A stretch of DNA of 16,173 nucleotides from Actinomycetota bacterium (GTDB taxonomy: Bacteria > Actinomycetota > Humimicrobiia > Humimicrobiales > Humimicrobiaceae). The stretch's first letter is position 1. Every line of letters begins with the position of its first letter. This document shows, in pieces, positions 1-6,210 of this stretch. Location: contig JAQVJB010000029.1 in NCBI GenBank assembly GCA_028695395.1, positions 2,908 through 19,080 on the forward strand, given 5' to 3'. Under the pieces are notes generated by a model. That model saw nothing but the letters and a program-made list of their open reading frames with translations. It had not been told where the DNA came from and made no database searches. The position numbers were made by a program, and so were the translations under genes.

Positions 1-198
1 CCAAGCGGCAGCGTTCTAAGAATAAGCCCTGAAGAAGGCTATAGTTTTATTGTGGAAGATATGGAAGGTAATATACGAGTTTTATCCCATACTTTAAATT
101 GGGATTTAATATATAATGCCCAGGATGAAAATTGGTATTATCGTTCAATATCAGAGGGAAACATAATCGATATCACTACCTTTGAAATTCAGCAATAA
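1..198 (+). CDS. C-terminal end of an unidentified protein (5' truncated)
   Basis: An open frame runs from the first base of the window to a TAA at 196-198 and gives 65 residues with no start codon inside the window that is clearly its own. The peptide begins PSGSVLRISPEEGYSF and ends TTFEIQQ. It is acidic and rich in aromatic residues, with WDLIYN and ENWYYRSI. It has no membrane segment, no cysteine and no motif I recognise. Codon use (AAT, ATA, GAA) matches the neighbouring genes, which supports real coding. A 236-base gap separates it from the next gene, so it is probably the end of an upstream transcription unit. I cannot assign a function from this fragment. Confidence 0.6.
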   Translation, partial: PSGSVLRISPEEGYSFIVEDMEGNIRVLSHTLNWDLIYNAQDENWYYRSISEGNIIDITTFEIQQ

Positions 199-276
199 AA
201 GGAATTATTGTCAATATCAAAGAGCCTTCATTATTAAAGCCAGTGCATATACTCGCAGAGCATCAGTATCATATAA

Positions 277-300
277 AGTATTTATTTCCTGTAAAATACT
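277..300 (+). repeat. Short inverted repeat in the gap after the first gene
   Basis: AGTATTT (277-283) and AAATACT (294-300) are perfect 7-base inverted arms around a 10-base spacer. They could form a weak RNA hairpin. No T-run follows, so it does not look like a standard intrinsic terminator. It is AT-rich and may be chance. The rest of the 199-434 gap shows no small ORF or RNA gene that I can support. Confidence 0.25.
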
Positions 301-370
301 CAAATCCATGAATTATCTAATTATATATTAGCTGAAGATTGAGACAATAAATGTTGTTCTGAATTTCCAT

Positions 371-401
371 ATTAAAAAATTTTCATTTTTTAATGTATAA
401 T
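371..401 (+). promoter_or_regulatory. AT palindrome and candidate -10 box before the coiled-coil gene
   Basis: ATTAAAAAAT (371-380) and ATTTTTTAAT (385-394) are perfect 10-base inverted arms around a 4-base loop. A perfect TATAAT lies directly after them at 396-401, 33 bases before the start codon at 435. With 18-base spacing the -35 hexamer would be TTAAAA at 372-377, inside the palindrome, which is only a 4/6 match. The arrangement could be a promoter with an overlapping operator, or the terminator of the upstream unit followed by a promoter. A/T tracts form such repeats easily, so confidence is limited. Confidence 0.4.
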
Positions 402-434
402 CTTATAAAAGCTAAAAATTAAAAAGGGGAAATC

Positions 435-950
435 ATGGCAAAAATTTTTGAAGATGCTTATCTTGCAAGCCTGGGCATTGCATTTCTTACTTATGAAAAA
501 GCTGAAAAGCTCACTCAGAATCTTATTAAAAAAGGCGAACTGGCAAAGGAAAGACAAAAAGAATTCATCCAGGAATTAATGGATAAAGCCAGAACAAATA
601 CCGAAGAACTTGAAAACAATATTAAAGATAAATTCGGGTATCTGATTGACAAAGGCAAACCGCTAAAAGAAAAACAGGAAGAAATCATTGAAGATATTGC
701 TGAGAAAACAAAAAAAACCAGCAAGGTGACAGAGGAAAAAATAAAAGATTTAATAAAGAATGTAACTGCAAAATCAAAGGAAGCCGTTGAAAAACAGCAA
801 AGAATCCTTGTTAATTTAAAAAAGAAAATAGTTAAAAGTGATGAGGAAAAAATCATAGAACTTTTAAAAAAATCGGATATACCTACCAGAGATGAAATAG
901 AGGAAATAAAGAAAAGGCTTGATGAGCTTGCCCGGAAAGGGGAGTTATAA
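435..950 (+). CDS. Phasin-like coiled-coil protein
   Basis: A 171-residue, highly charged protein preceded by AGGGG (425-429) five bases before the ATG. A short, more hydrophobic N-terminus (about residues 1-20, containing YLASLGIAFLTYEKAEKL) is followed by about 130 residues dominated by Lys and Glu in heptad-like patterns, with few helix breakers. This predicts a long amphipathic helix or coiled coil. A short C-terminal segment after SDIPTRDEIEEI ends in another helix. The layout (hydrophobic start, repeated amphipathic helices, C-terminal 'pTr-eIeeikkrLdeL' segment) matches small proteins annotated as phasin family or polyhydroxyalkanoate granule-associated. No PHA synthase gene is visible nearby, so granule binding is not supported by context, and a structural or membrane-surface role is equally possible. 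The next gene encodes a slipin, another membrane-organising protein. Confidence 0.6.
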   Translation: MAKIFEDAYLASLGIAFLTYEKAEKLTQNLIKKGELAKERQKEFIQELMDKARTNTEELENNIKDKFGYLIDKGKPLKEKQEEIIEDIAEKTKKTSKVTEEKIKDLIKNVTAKSKEAVEKQQRILVNLKKKIVKSDEEKIIELLKKSDIPTRDEIEEIKKRLDELARKGEL

Positions 951-1113
951 TTTGTTTCCAGCAGAGTATGAAAAAAAATCCAAATTAAAAAATAATCATT
1001 ACTTCTGAAAAATAAAATCTTTTTAAAAAAAAGGACTTACCACCAATCCGTAAAAATACAGAGAGTTAGTTGGTAGTATAACAATTTAAAATATCAATTG
1101 AAGGAGGTTCGCG

Positions 1114-1887
1114 GTGTTAGTCTATCCGATAGTAATAGCTGTCCTGGTTTTTATATTCATTATAATAATTCTCCGCTCATCCATTAAAATACTAAGGGAA
1201 TACGAGAGAGGCGTTTTGTTCAGATTCGGAAGGTTAAAAGGGGCAAAAGGACCGGGTATTTTCATGATCATACCTTTTATAGACAGAATGATTAAAGTTG
1301 ATTTAAGAACGGTTACCCTTGATGTTCCGCCCCAGGATGTAATTACAAGAGATAATGTTCCTGTGAAAGTTAATGCTGTTGCATATTTCAGGGTAATGGA
1401 TCCGGAAAAAGCAATAGTTGAAATTGAAAACTATAAACTAGGCACTTCGCAGATCGCCCAGACCACACTTCGAAGCATACTGGGACAAGCTGAGCTGGAT
1501 GATCTATTGTCTAGAAGAGAAAAAATTAACAAAGAACTTCAAAGCATTATCGATGAGCAGACTGACCCATGGGGAGTAAAAGTTTCAATTGTAGAGATTA
1601 AAGATGTGGAGCTTCCGCAGACTATACAGAGAGCATTTGCAAAACAAGCAGAAGCAGAACGGGAAAGAAGAGCAAAGATCATTAACTCTGAAGGTGAATT
1701 TCAGGCATCGGAAAAATTAGCTCAGGCAGCAAAAGTACTTGCAGAATTTCCTGCATCTATACAACTGAGGTTTCTGCAGACTTTAAGGGAAATAGCGACT
1801 GAGCAGAACTCAACAATAGTTTTTCCAGTACCCATTGACCTTGTCCAGACTTTCATAAATAAGTGGAATGAAAAGAAAAAGGAATAA
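1114..1887 (+). CDS. Slipin (SPFH/Band 7, stomatin-like membrane protein)
   Basis: A 257-residue protein starting at GTG. AAGGAGG at 1101-1107 with a 6-base gap fixes this start. Residues 2-20 form one hydrophobic membrane anchor. The Band 7 domain follows from about residue 25 (IKILREYERGVLFRFGRL, GPGIFMIIPFIDRMIKVDLRT, VITRDNVPVKVNAVAYFRV) to about residue 175. A charged helix rich in Ala, Glu and Arg (about 176-212, AFAKQAEAERERRAKIINSEGE) follows, then the slipin-type tail TLREIATEQNSTIVFPVPIDL (about 223-243). Length and order match bacterial and archaeal slipins. These proteins oligomerise on the inner membrane and often travel with an NfeD-type membrane protease partner. No NfeD gene is adjacent here. 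The gene is 163 bases after the coiled-coil gene, so shared transcription is possible but not shown. Confidence 0.93.
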   Translation: MLVYPIVIAVLVFIFIIIILRSSIKILREYERGVLFRFGRLKGAKGPGIFMIIPFIDRMIKVDLRTVTLDVPPQDVITRDNVPVKVNAVAYFRVMDPEKAIVEIENYKLGTSQIAQTTLRSILGQAELDDLLSRREKINKELQSIIDEQTDPWGVKVSIVEIKDVELPQTIQRAFAKQAEAERERRAKIINSEGEFQASEKLAQAAKVLAEFPASIQLRFLQTLREIATEQNSTIVFPVPIDLVQTFINKWNEKKKE

Positions 1888-2006
1888 ATTCCAAAAAATA
1901 CATAATTTAACATAACAAATATTATAAGCAAGCGATAATCAGCATAATCAATGATGTAGAAAAACAAAAAGATTATATCTGCAGTAGCATAAAAATCACC
2001 TGTATA

Positions 2007-2024
2007 TACTTACCTCATTAAGTA
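2007..2024 (+). repeat. Small palindrome upstream of the FmdE operon
   Basis: TACTTA (2007-2012) and TAAGTA (2019-2024) form a 6-base inverted repeat around a 6-base spacer. It lies just over 10 bases upstream of the larger GTGTTAC inverted repeat and shares the TTAC...GTAA core. It may be a weaker accessory copy of the same operator or a chance AT palindrome. No T-run follows, so it does not look like the terminator of the slipin gene. Confidence 0.2.
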
Positions 2025-2037
2025 AATCTTAAAAAAC

Positions 2038-2064
2038 GTGTTACTAATATTTTAAAAGTAACAC
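2038..2064 (+). promoter_or_regulatory. Perfect inverted-repeat operator, NikR-like half-sites
   Basis: GTGTTAC (2038-2044) and GTAACAC (2058-2064) are perfect 7-base inverted half-sites separated by 13 bases. The arms extend to 8 bases (GTGTTACT/AGTAACAC). The repeat ends 8 bases before a TATAAT box (2073-2078), so it covers the place where the -35 element would be. That position suits a repressor. From memory, GTGTTAC/GTAACAC half-sites with a spacer of roughly this size have been described for the nickel regulator NikR in Geobacter and relatives. The match is by eye, and I could not check the allowed spacer lengths. Other dyad-binding regulators remain possible. Confidence 0.55.
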
Positions 2065-2074
2065 TAATGTTTTA
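2043..2074 (+). repeat. Two direct repeats 20 bases apart in the promoter region
   Basis: ACTAATATTTTA (2043-2054) and ACTAATGTTTTA (2063-2074) match at 11 of 12 positions and start exactly 20 bases apart, about two turns of B-DNA. They interlock with the GTGTTAC dyad, and the second copy runs into the TATAAT box. This could reflect same-face binding of a regulator or a local duplication. Confidence 0.4.
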
Positions 2075-2078
2075 TAAT
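2073..2078 (+). promoter_or_regulatory. Candidate -10 box for the FmdE/ABC/TrmO operon
   Basis: A perfect TATAAT lies 57 bases before the GTG start at 2136. The -35 position at 17-base spacing (2050-2055, TTTTAA) is a poor match to TTGACA and lies inside the GTGTTAC dyad. Transcription would start near 2085 and leave a leader of about 50 bases. Confidence 0.45.
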
Positions 2079-2135
2079 TATCTTTATTTCCAGAAATTTT
2101 GATGGATTAATAAAATACATCAGGAAGGATATTAA

Positions 2136-2825
2136 GTGGGTTATAGGGATGATATAAATAATCTCATATTTAATAATGACCTTGAAGGACTTTTAAATAA
2201 GTCATCTGAATTCCACGGCCATATTTGCAGTTTTTCTGCTTATGGAGTTAAGGCAGGATGTTATGCAATGAGAAAGCTTGCTGTTTCAGATGAAGGAATG
2301 GAGCAGGTAATTGCAATAACCGAGACCAACAATTGTTTCAGTGATGGCATCCAGCTGGTTACCGGATGCACATTCGGGAATAACGGCCTTATATTTCATG
2401 ATATTGGAAAAACTGCTGTAACTGTTATAAACAGGAAAAGCAGTGAGTCAGTAAGACTTTCATTAAACAGCGATTACTGGGATTCCAGAAAAGATGTCTA
2501 CCCTGAATTATTTGATTATTTTGACCGCATAGTAAAAAGAAGAGAAAAAGTAAGCGCATCTGAAAAAAATAAATATTTTAAGATTTCAGAAGAGATGGCA
2601 ATAAATGAACTTAAAATGCCTGAAAACGAAATATTTACAATAAAGAGAGACAAAACGGAACCTCCGGCATACGCACCTATTTTCGATTCAATGATCTGCA
2701 GTGTTTGCAAAGAGAGCATAATGGAAAGCAGGACAGGAATAAAGAACGGCAGCCCTATCTGCATAAGCTGTAATTCAGCACCATACTTTTTTATGGATGG
2801 GAATGGCATTAGCTTCCAAAAATAA
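2136..2825 (+). CDS. FmdE-domain metal-binding protein with C-terminal zinc ribbon
   Basis: A 229-residue protein starting at GTG. AGGAAGG at 2122-2128 with a 7-base gap supports this start. The N-terminal half is the FmdE domain (named after subunit E of formylmethanofuran dehydrogenase). Its potential metal ligands are in FHGHIC (H27, H29, C31), TETNNCFSDGIQLVTGCTFG (C67, C78) and FHDIGKTA (H88). A linker of about 90 residues leads to a zinc ribbon, C188-x2-C191-x17-C209-x2-C212. FmdE proteins also occur in bacteria that do not make methane; their reaction is not established, and binding of Zn or another metal is what the family shows. Here the gene is first in an operon with a Dpp/Nik-type importer and TrmO, which suggests metal sensing, trafficking or insertion linked to uptake. 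No other formylmethanofuran dehydrogenase subunit is present in the window, so C1 metabolism is not supported by context. Confidence 0.88.
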   Translation: MGYRDDINNLIFNNDLEGLLNKSSEFHGHICSFSAYGVKAGCYAMRKLAVSDEGMEQVIAITETNNCFSDGIQLVTGCTFGNNGLIFHDIGKTAVTVINRKSSESVRLSLNSDYWDSRKDVYPELFDYFDRIVKRREKVSASEKNKYFKISEEMAINELKMPENEIFTIKRDKTEPPAYAPIFDSMICSVCKESIMESRTGIKNGSPICISCNSAPYFFMDGNGISFQK

Positions 2826-2830
2826 AAATG

Positions 2831-2835
2831 AAAGG
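2831..2835 (+). promoter_or_regulatory. Shine-Dalgarno that favours the GTG start at 2843
   Basis: AAAGG at 2831-2835 lies seven bases before GTG 2843, and the intervening TGAT also fits the anti-SD complement. The alternative ATG at 2828 has only A-rich sequence upstream with no SD. This favours the later start. Confidence 0.4.
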
Positions 2836-2842
2836 CACTGAT

Positions 2843-4417
2843 GTGAAAAAAACACTTTTATTCTTAATAATTCTTTTAATTATCATCACTGCAGCGCTTT
2901 ATAGCGGATGCGCAGCTTCAGGCAGTGTAAAGAATCAGGATATTATAAGAATAGGAGACCCTACCGGAGATTGGGGATTTCCATCTCCTTATGGAATTTA
3001 TCCAAGAGGTCCGGGATATATAAGAATGAGCATGATTTTTGATACCCTGGTATGGAAAAACAGGGAAGGAGATATAATTCCTATGCTTGCAGAAAGCTGG
3101 AGTTTTGATAAGAATAAAAACATGTTTGCATTCAAGCTCAGAGATGATGTCAGTTGGCATGACGGAAATTCATTTGATGCGGCTGATGTAGTGTTTACTT
3201 TTCAATATATAAAGAAGCATCCATGGATATGGGTTGACTCAGAAGTGATTGATTCAGTAGAAATGACTGGCACATATTCTGTCAATATATATTTAAGTGA
3301 AAAATATGCTCCGTTTTTAAATAATATTGCCGGGACCTTGCCGATACTTGCTGAACATATATGGGAAAAAGTTGATGACCCTATAAATTATACCGGAAAA
3401 GACGCTGTTATAGGAACGGGGCCTTTTAAATTAAAAGATTATAATAATTCCGAGGGGACGTATCTTTTTGAAGCAAACAAAGATTATTATCTTGGAAGAG
3501 TCAATATAGAAAATCTTGCATTTATAAAAGTCTCTGAAGAAACAGCACTGGCAATGCTTGAAAACAATGAAATAGATGCCTCATCAATACCTCCAGATAT
3601 CGTTTCAGATATTGAAAACAAATTTTTAATAGAACAGGAGCCGCCCACGTGGGTCGCCAAACTTCTTATAAACCATGAGAGCAATGAAATACTTAAAAAT
3701 AAAGAAATCAGGCAAGCCCTGGTGCAAGCAATAAATAAAAGCCAGATTGTCCAGATATCGCAGAGAGGATTTGCCGTTGAAGGCAGCGATGGTCTTATTC
3801 CGCCTTCAAATACTGAATGGTATTGCGGAGAAGCAGCAAAATATGATTTTGACTGTAGCCGTTCCAAAAGCCTGATTGAATCTCTTGGCTGGTCAATGCA
3901 GGAAGATGGCTATTATTATAAAGATGGTGATATTTTTTATCTAGAACTTGCGGTAAGTTCTGGTGATTTTGAAAGAGATGCACAGATTATAAAAGAAAAT
4001 CTTAAAAATGCAGGAATAAAAGTTGATATTATTACTTATGAATCAAAGACGCTGGATTCAATGGTGGAAAATTGGAATTTTGACATTGCAATCAGCGGAC
4101 ACGGTGGTCTTTCAGGAGATCCCGAATCTTTAAACAGAATAATTTTAGGAAATGATTTTAACAGTGTCCGCTATTTTAAAAATAAACATCTTATAAACCT
4201 TTTAAATGAACAGATTGCTGAAATGGATAATGCAAAAAGAAAAGAAATGCTATTTGAAATCCAAAAAATCTATGCAGATGAACTTCCTTCTATAACATTA
4301 TATTACCCTCAGTGGTACTGGGCCCATAATGACAGGGTAAAAATATATTATACAGAAGGAGGCCTGGCAACAGGGATTCCTGTTCCGATAAATAAGACAG
4401 CATTTACCGATATCTGA
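2843..4417 (+). CDS. ABC transporter substrate-binding lipoprotein, family 5 (peptide/nickel type)
   Basis: The solute-binding component of the importer encoded downstream; it would be tethered to the outer face of the membrane. From GTG 2843 the product is 524 residues. An in-frame ATG at 2828 would add five. GTG is preferred because it has an SD and gives a classic signal start, MKKTLLFL. A hydrophobic core leads to the lipobox LYSGC (Cys23). SBP_bac_5 hallmarks follow: MIFDTLVW, PMLAESW, FKLRDDVSWHDG with AADVVFTFQYIKK, IGTGPFKLKDY, the central IRQALVQAINKSQI, and PSITLYYPQWYW near the C-terminus. The length is normal for the DppA/OppA/NikA family. The ligand cannot be read from sequence; peptide, nickel or metal chelate, or another small solute are all known in the family. 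The FmdE neighbour and the NikR-like operator lean towards a metal or metal complex. The gap to the FmdE gene is small, so translation is probably coupled. Confidence 0.92.
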   Translation: MKKTLLFLIILLIIITAALYSGCAASGSVKNQDIIRIGDPTGDWGFPSPYGIYPRGPGYIRMSMIFDTLVWKNREGDIIPMLAESWSFDKNKNMFAFKLRDDVSWHDGNSFDAADVVFTFQYIKKHPWIWVDSEVIDSVEMTGTYSVNIYLSEKYAPFLNNIAGTLPILAEHIWEKVDDPINYTGKDAVIGTGPFKLKDYNNSEGTYLFEANKDYYLGRVNIENLAFIKVSEETALAMLENNEIDASSIPPDIVSDIENKFLIEQEPPTWVAKLLINHESNEILKNKEIRQALVQAINKSQIVQISQRGFAVEGSDGLIPPSNTEWYCGEAAKYDFDCSRSKSLIESLGWSMQEDGYYYKDGDIFYLELAVSSGDFERDAQIIKENLKNAGIKVDIITYESKTLDSMVENWNFDIAISGHGGLSGDPESLNRIILGNDFNSVRYFKNKHLINLLNEQIAEMDNAKRKEMLFEIQKIYADELPSITLYYPQWYWAHNDRVKIYYTEGGLATGIPVPINKTAFTDI

Positions 4418-4418
4418 T

Positions 4419-5387
4419 ATGAATAAGAGATGGGTAAGTTACATAATAGCTTTTTTCATAATCATCAGCCTTAATTTTGCTATTCCGAGACTTTTGCCTG
4501 GAGACCCGGTAAGCGCTATATATGGCGAAGATGTAATGGTTAAGTTGTCGGAAGATGTTAAGGAATATATAAACAGTGCCTACAATATAGACAAACCTGT
4601 CATATCTCAGTACTTTCTGTATCTTGCTTCTTTATTTAAGGGAAACTTAGGATACTCACTTTATTACAAGCAAAGCGTAGGGAAATTGCTGATGTCTTAT
4701 ATGCCTTTTACATTGCTTCTTATGGGACTGGCAGTAATAATCTCATCGTTTTTTGCTTTTATCCTTGGTATTGAATCAGGCTGGCGACGCGGAAAGAAAA
4801 TAGACTTATTTTTACTTTATTCAATTATAATCTCTTCAGGGTTCCCGAGTTTTTTTATTGCTGCTCTTTTTTTAATATTCTTTGGCATTACGCTTGGTGC
4901 TCTTCCAATGCAAGGAGCAAGAACAGCTTATTCAGGGTTTACAGGGTTTGGCATCACCTCCGATTTTCTAAAGCATCTTGTATTACCGCTGTCCAGCCTC
5001 ATTTTTATTCTTATTCCTCCGGGCTACTTTTTAACAAGAAACGCCATGCTTTCAAACATAAAGGAGCCTTACATACTGCTTGCAAGAGCAAAAGGGTTGA
5101 GTGATTCAAAAATCAGATACGGTCATGCCGGAAGAAATTCTCTTATCCCTTTTGTAACGCAGACAGGTATGAGGATGGGAACGATAATAGTGACAGGCTC
5201 GCTTTTTATTGAAATGGTTTTTTCTTATCCGGGTATGGGAAGTCTTATTTATAATTCAATATTAAACAGAGACTACCCTGTCCTTCAGGGAAGCCTTCTT
5301 ATTGTGACTTTTCTTGTTCTTATAATTAATTTTTTTATGGATATATTATACGTTAAAATTGATCCGAGGATAAAATATGCACATTAA
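4419..5387 (+). CDS. ABC transporter permease, DppB/NikB type
   Basis: A 322-residue integral membrane protein with about six hydrophobic segments. The N-terminus has the DppB-type pattern: a first membrane helix then PRLLPGDPV (about 23-31). The cytoplasmic EAA loop that contacts the ATPase is YILLARAKGLSDSKIRYGHAGRNSLIPF (about 218-245). It is followed by the family motifs FIEMVFSYPGMGSL (about 263-276) and the C-terminal IDPRIKY. The ATG lies one base after the stop of the binding-protein gene and has no clear SD, which suggests translational coupling. It would pair with the next gene product as the two-subunit channel. Substrate unknown; see the binding protein. Confidence 0.93.
   Translation: MNKRWVSYIIAFFIIISLNFAIPRLLPGDPVSAIYGEDVMVKLSEDVKEYINSAYNIDKPVISQYFLYLASLFKGNLGYSLYYKQSVGKLLMSYMPFTLLLMGLAVIISSFFAFILGIESGWRRGKKIDLFLLYSIIISSGFPSFFIAALFLIFFGITLGALPMQGARTAYSGFTGFGITSDFLKHLVLPLSSLIFILIPPGYFLTRNAMLSNIKEPYILLARAKGLSDSKIRYGHAGRNSLIPFVTQTGMRMGTIIVTGSLFIEMVFSYPGMGSLIYNSILNRDYPVLQGSLLIVTFLVLIINFFMDILYVKIDPRIKYAH
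5361..5369 (+). promoter_or_regulatory. Shine-Dalgarno embedded in the DPR codons of the first permease
   Basis: GATCCGAGG encodes the conserved Asp-Pro-Arg near the C-terminus of the first permease, and its GAGG acts as the SD for the second permease (ATG at 5377, 7-base gap). The same nine bases, with the same gap, precede the ATPase gene at 6187-6195. Confidence 0.6.
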
Positions 5388-6210
5388 TACTGCTCAGAAA
5401 TTAAGAAAAGATAAAAATGCACAGGCTGGGATTATTATAATTATACTTCTTCTGATTTTTGCAATTGCAGTTCCTATTTTCACCAAAGCTCCTGACGTTT
5501 TTAGTGAAAAAATACTTGCAAGACCGGATTGTGAAAATCTGCTCGGTACAAATGACATCGGCCAGGATATATTTTCAAGACTGATATACGGACTTCGGAC
5601 TTCATTGCTTGTATCGGTAAGCACAGGACTGATTTCAACGGCAATAAGCGTTGTCATAGGAGTTTTAGCGGGATTTAAAGGAGGATTACTTGATATCATT
5701 TTTATGAGATTTATAGATGCCTTTCTTGTACTGCCGGTTATTTTAGTACTTATTTTTGTTTCAGTTTTTATAAAGCCGGGCATAATAAATCTTATAATCC
5801 TGATTTCTTTATTTCAGTGGCAGGGCACAGCCAGGATTATAAGAGGCCAGACATTAGCACTGAAAGAAAAGACGCATATATATGCCGCAGCTACATTCGG
5901 TTCTAAAAAATCCTATTTGCTTGTAAGACACATAATCCCTGACCTTGGCCATATAATAGTTGTATCCTTTATTTATAATGCGCGCGCTGCCGTTTTTATG
6001 GAAGCAGGAATGGCTTTTATAGGCGTGTCAAATCCATCAACTATAAGTCTTGGAAAAATAATGCATGATGCTTTTAAGTTTTATTATCTCCCTGCATGGG
6101 TTTGGTGGCTCCTGCCTGCCGGACTGCTCTTGTCAATGCTTCTTGTCTCTCTTACTTTTTTAGGGAATTTGATGGAGAAAATAATAGATCCGAGGCTGCA
6201 AAATGCTTAA
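5377..6210 (+). CDS. ABC transporter permease, DppC/NikC type
   Basis: A 277-residue membrane protein. It has a short N-terminal cytoplasmic tail, a first membrane helix (about 18-35), then the typical DppC signature HLLGTN-like sequence, here LLGTNDIGQDIFSRLIYGLRT (about 55-75). The EAA loop is IYAAATFGSKKSYLLVRHIIPD (about 168-189). FMEAGMAFIGVSNP and a C-terminal IIDPRL complete the family pattern. It overlaps the upstream permease gene by 11 bases and the downstream ATPase gene by 8. It would form a heterodimeric channel with the DppB-type subunit. No truncation or frameshift is apparent. Confidence 0.93.
   Translation: MHINTAQKLRKDKNAQAGIIIIILLLIFAIAVPIFTKAPDVFSEKILARPDCENLLGTNDIGQDIFSRLIYGLRTSLLVSVSTGLISTAISVVIGVLAGFKGGLLDIIFMRFIDAFLVLPVILVLIFVSVFIKPGIINLIILISLFQWQGTARIIRGQTLALKEKTHIYAAATFGSKKSYLLVRHIIPDLGHIIVVSFIYNARAAVFMEAGMAFIGVSNPSTISLGKIMHDAFKFYYLPAWVWWLLPAGLLLSMLLVSLTFLGNLMEKIIDPRLQNA
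6187..6195 (+). promoter_or_regulatory. Shine-Dalgarno embedded in the DPR codons of the second permease
   Basis: A second copy of GATCCGAGG encodes Asp-Pro-Arg at the end of the DppC-type permease. Its GAGG lies 7 bases before the ATPase ATG at 6203, the same arrangement as at 5361-5369. Confidence 0.6.

Noticed and set aside
515..856. Long minus-strand ORF opposite the coiled-coil gene (113 codons)
   Set aside because: It is the mirror of a Lys/Glu-rich gene, giving a Phe/Ser/Leu-rich shadow. It has no family resemblance, and the + strand gene has an SD and plausible promoter.
1021..1081. Imperfect inverted repeat (TTACCACCAA and TTGGTAG) upstream of the slipin
   Set aside because: The arms match only partly and are not followed by a T-run or next to a convincing promoter.
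2136..2825. Formylmethanofuran dehydrogenase activity for the FmdE-domain protein
   Set aside because: No catalytic Fmd/Fwd subunit is nearby, and the domain is found in many non-methanogens, so only metal binding is claimed.
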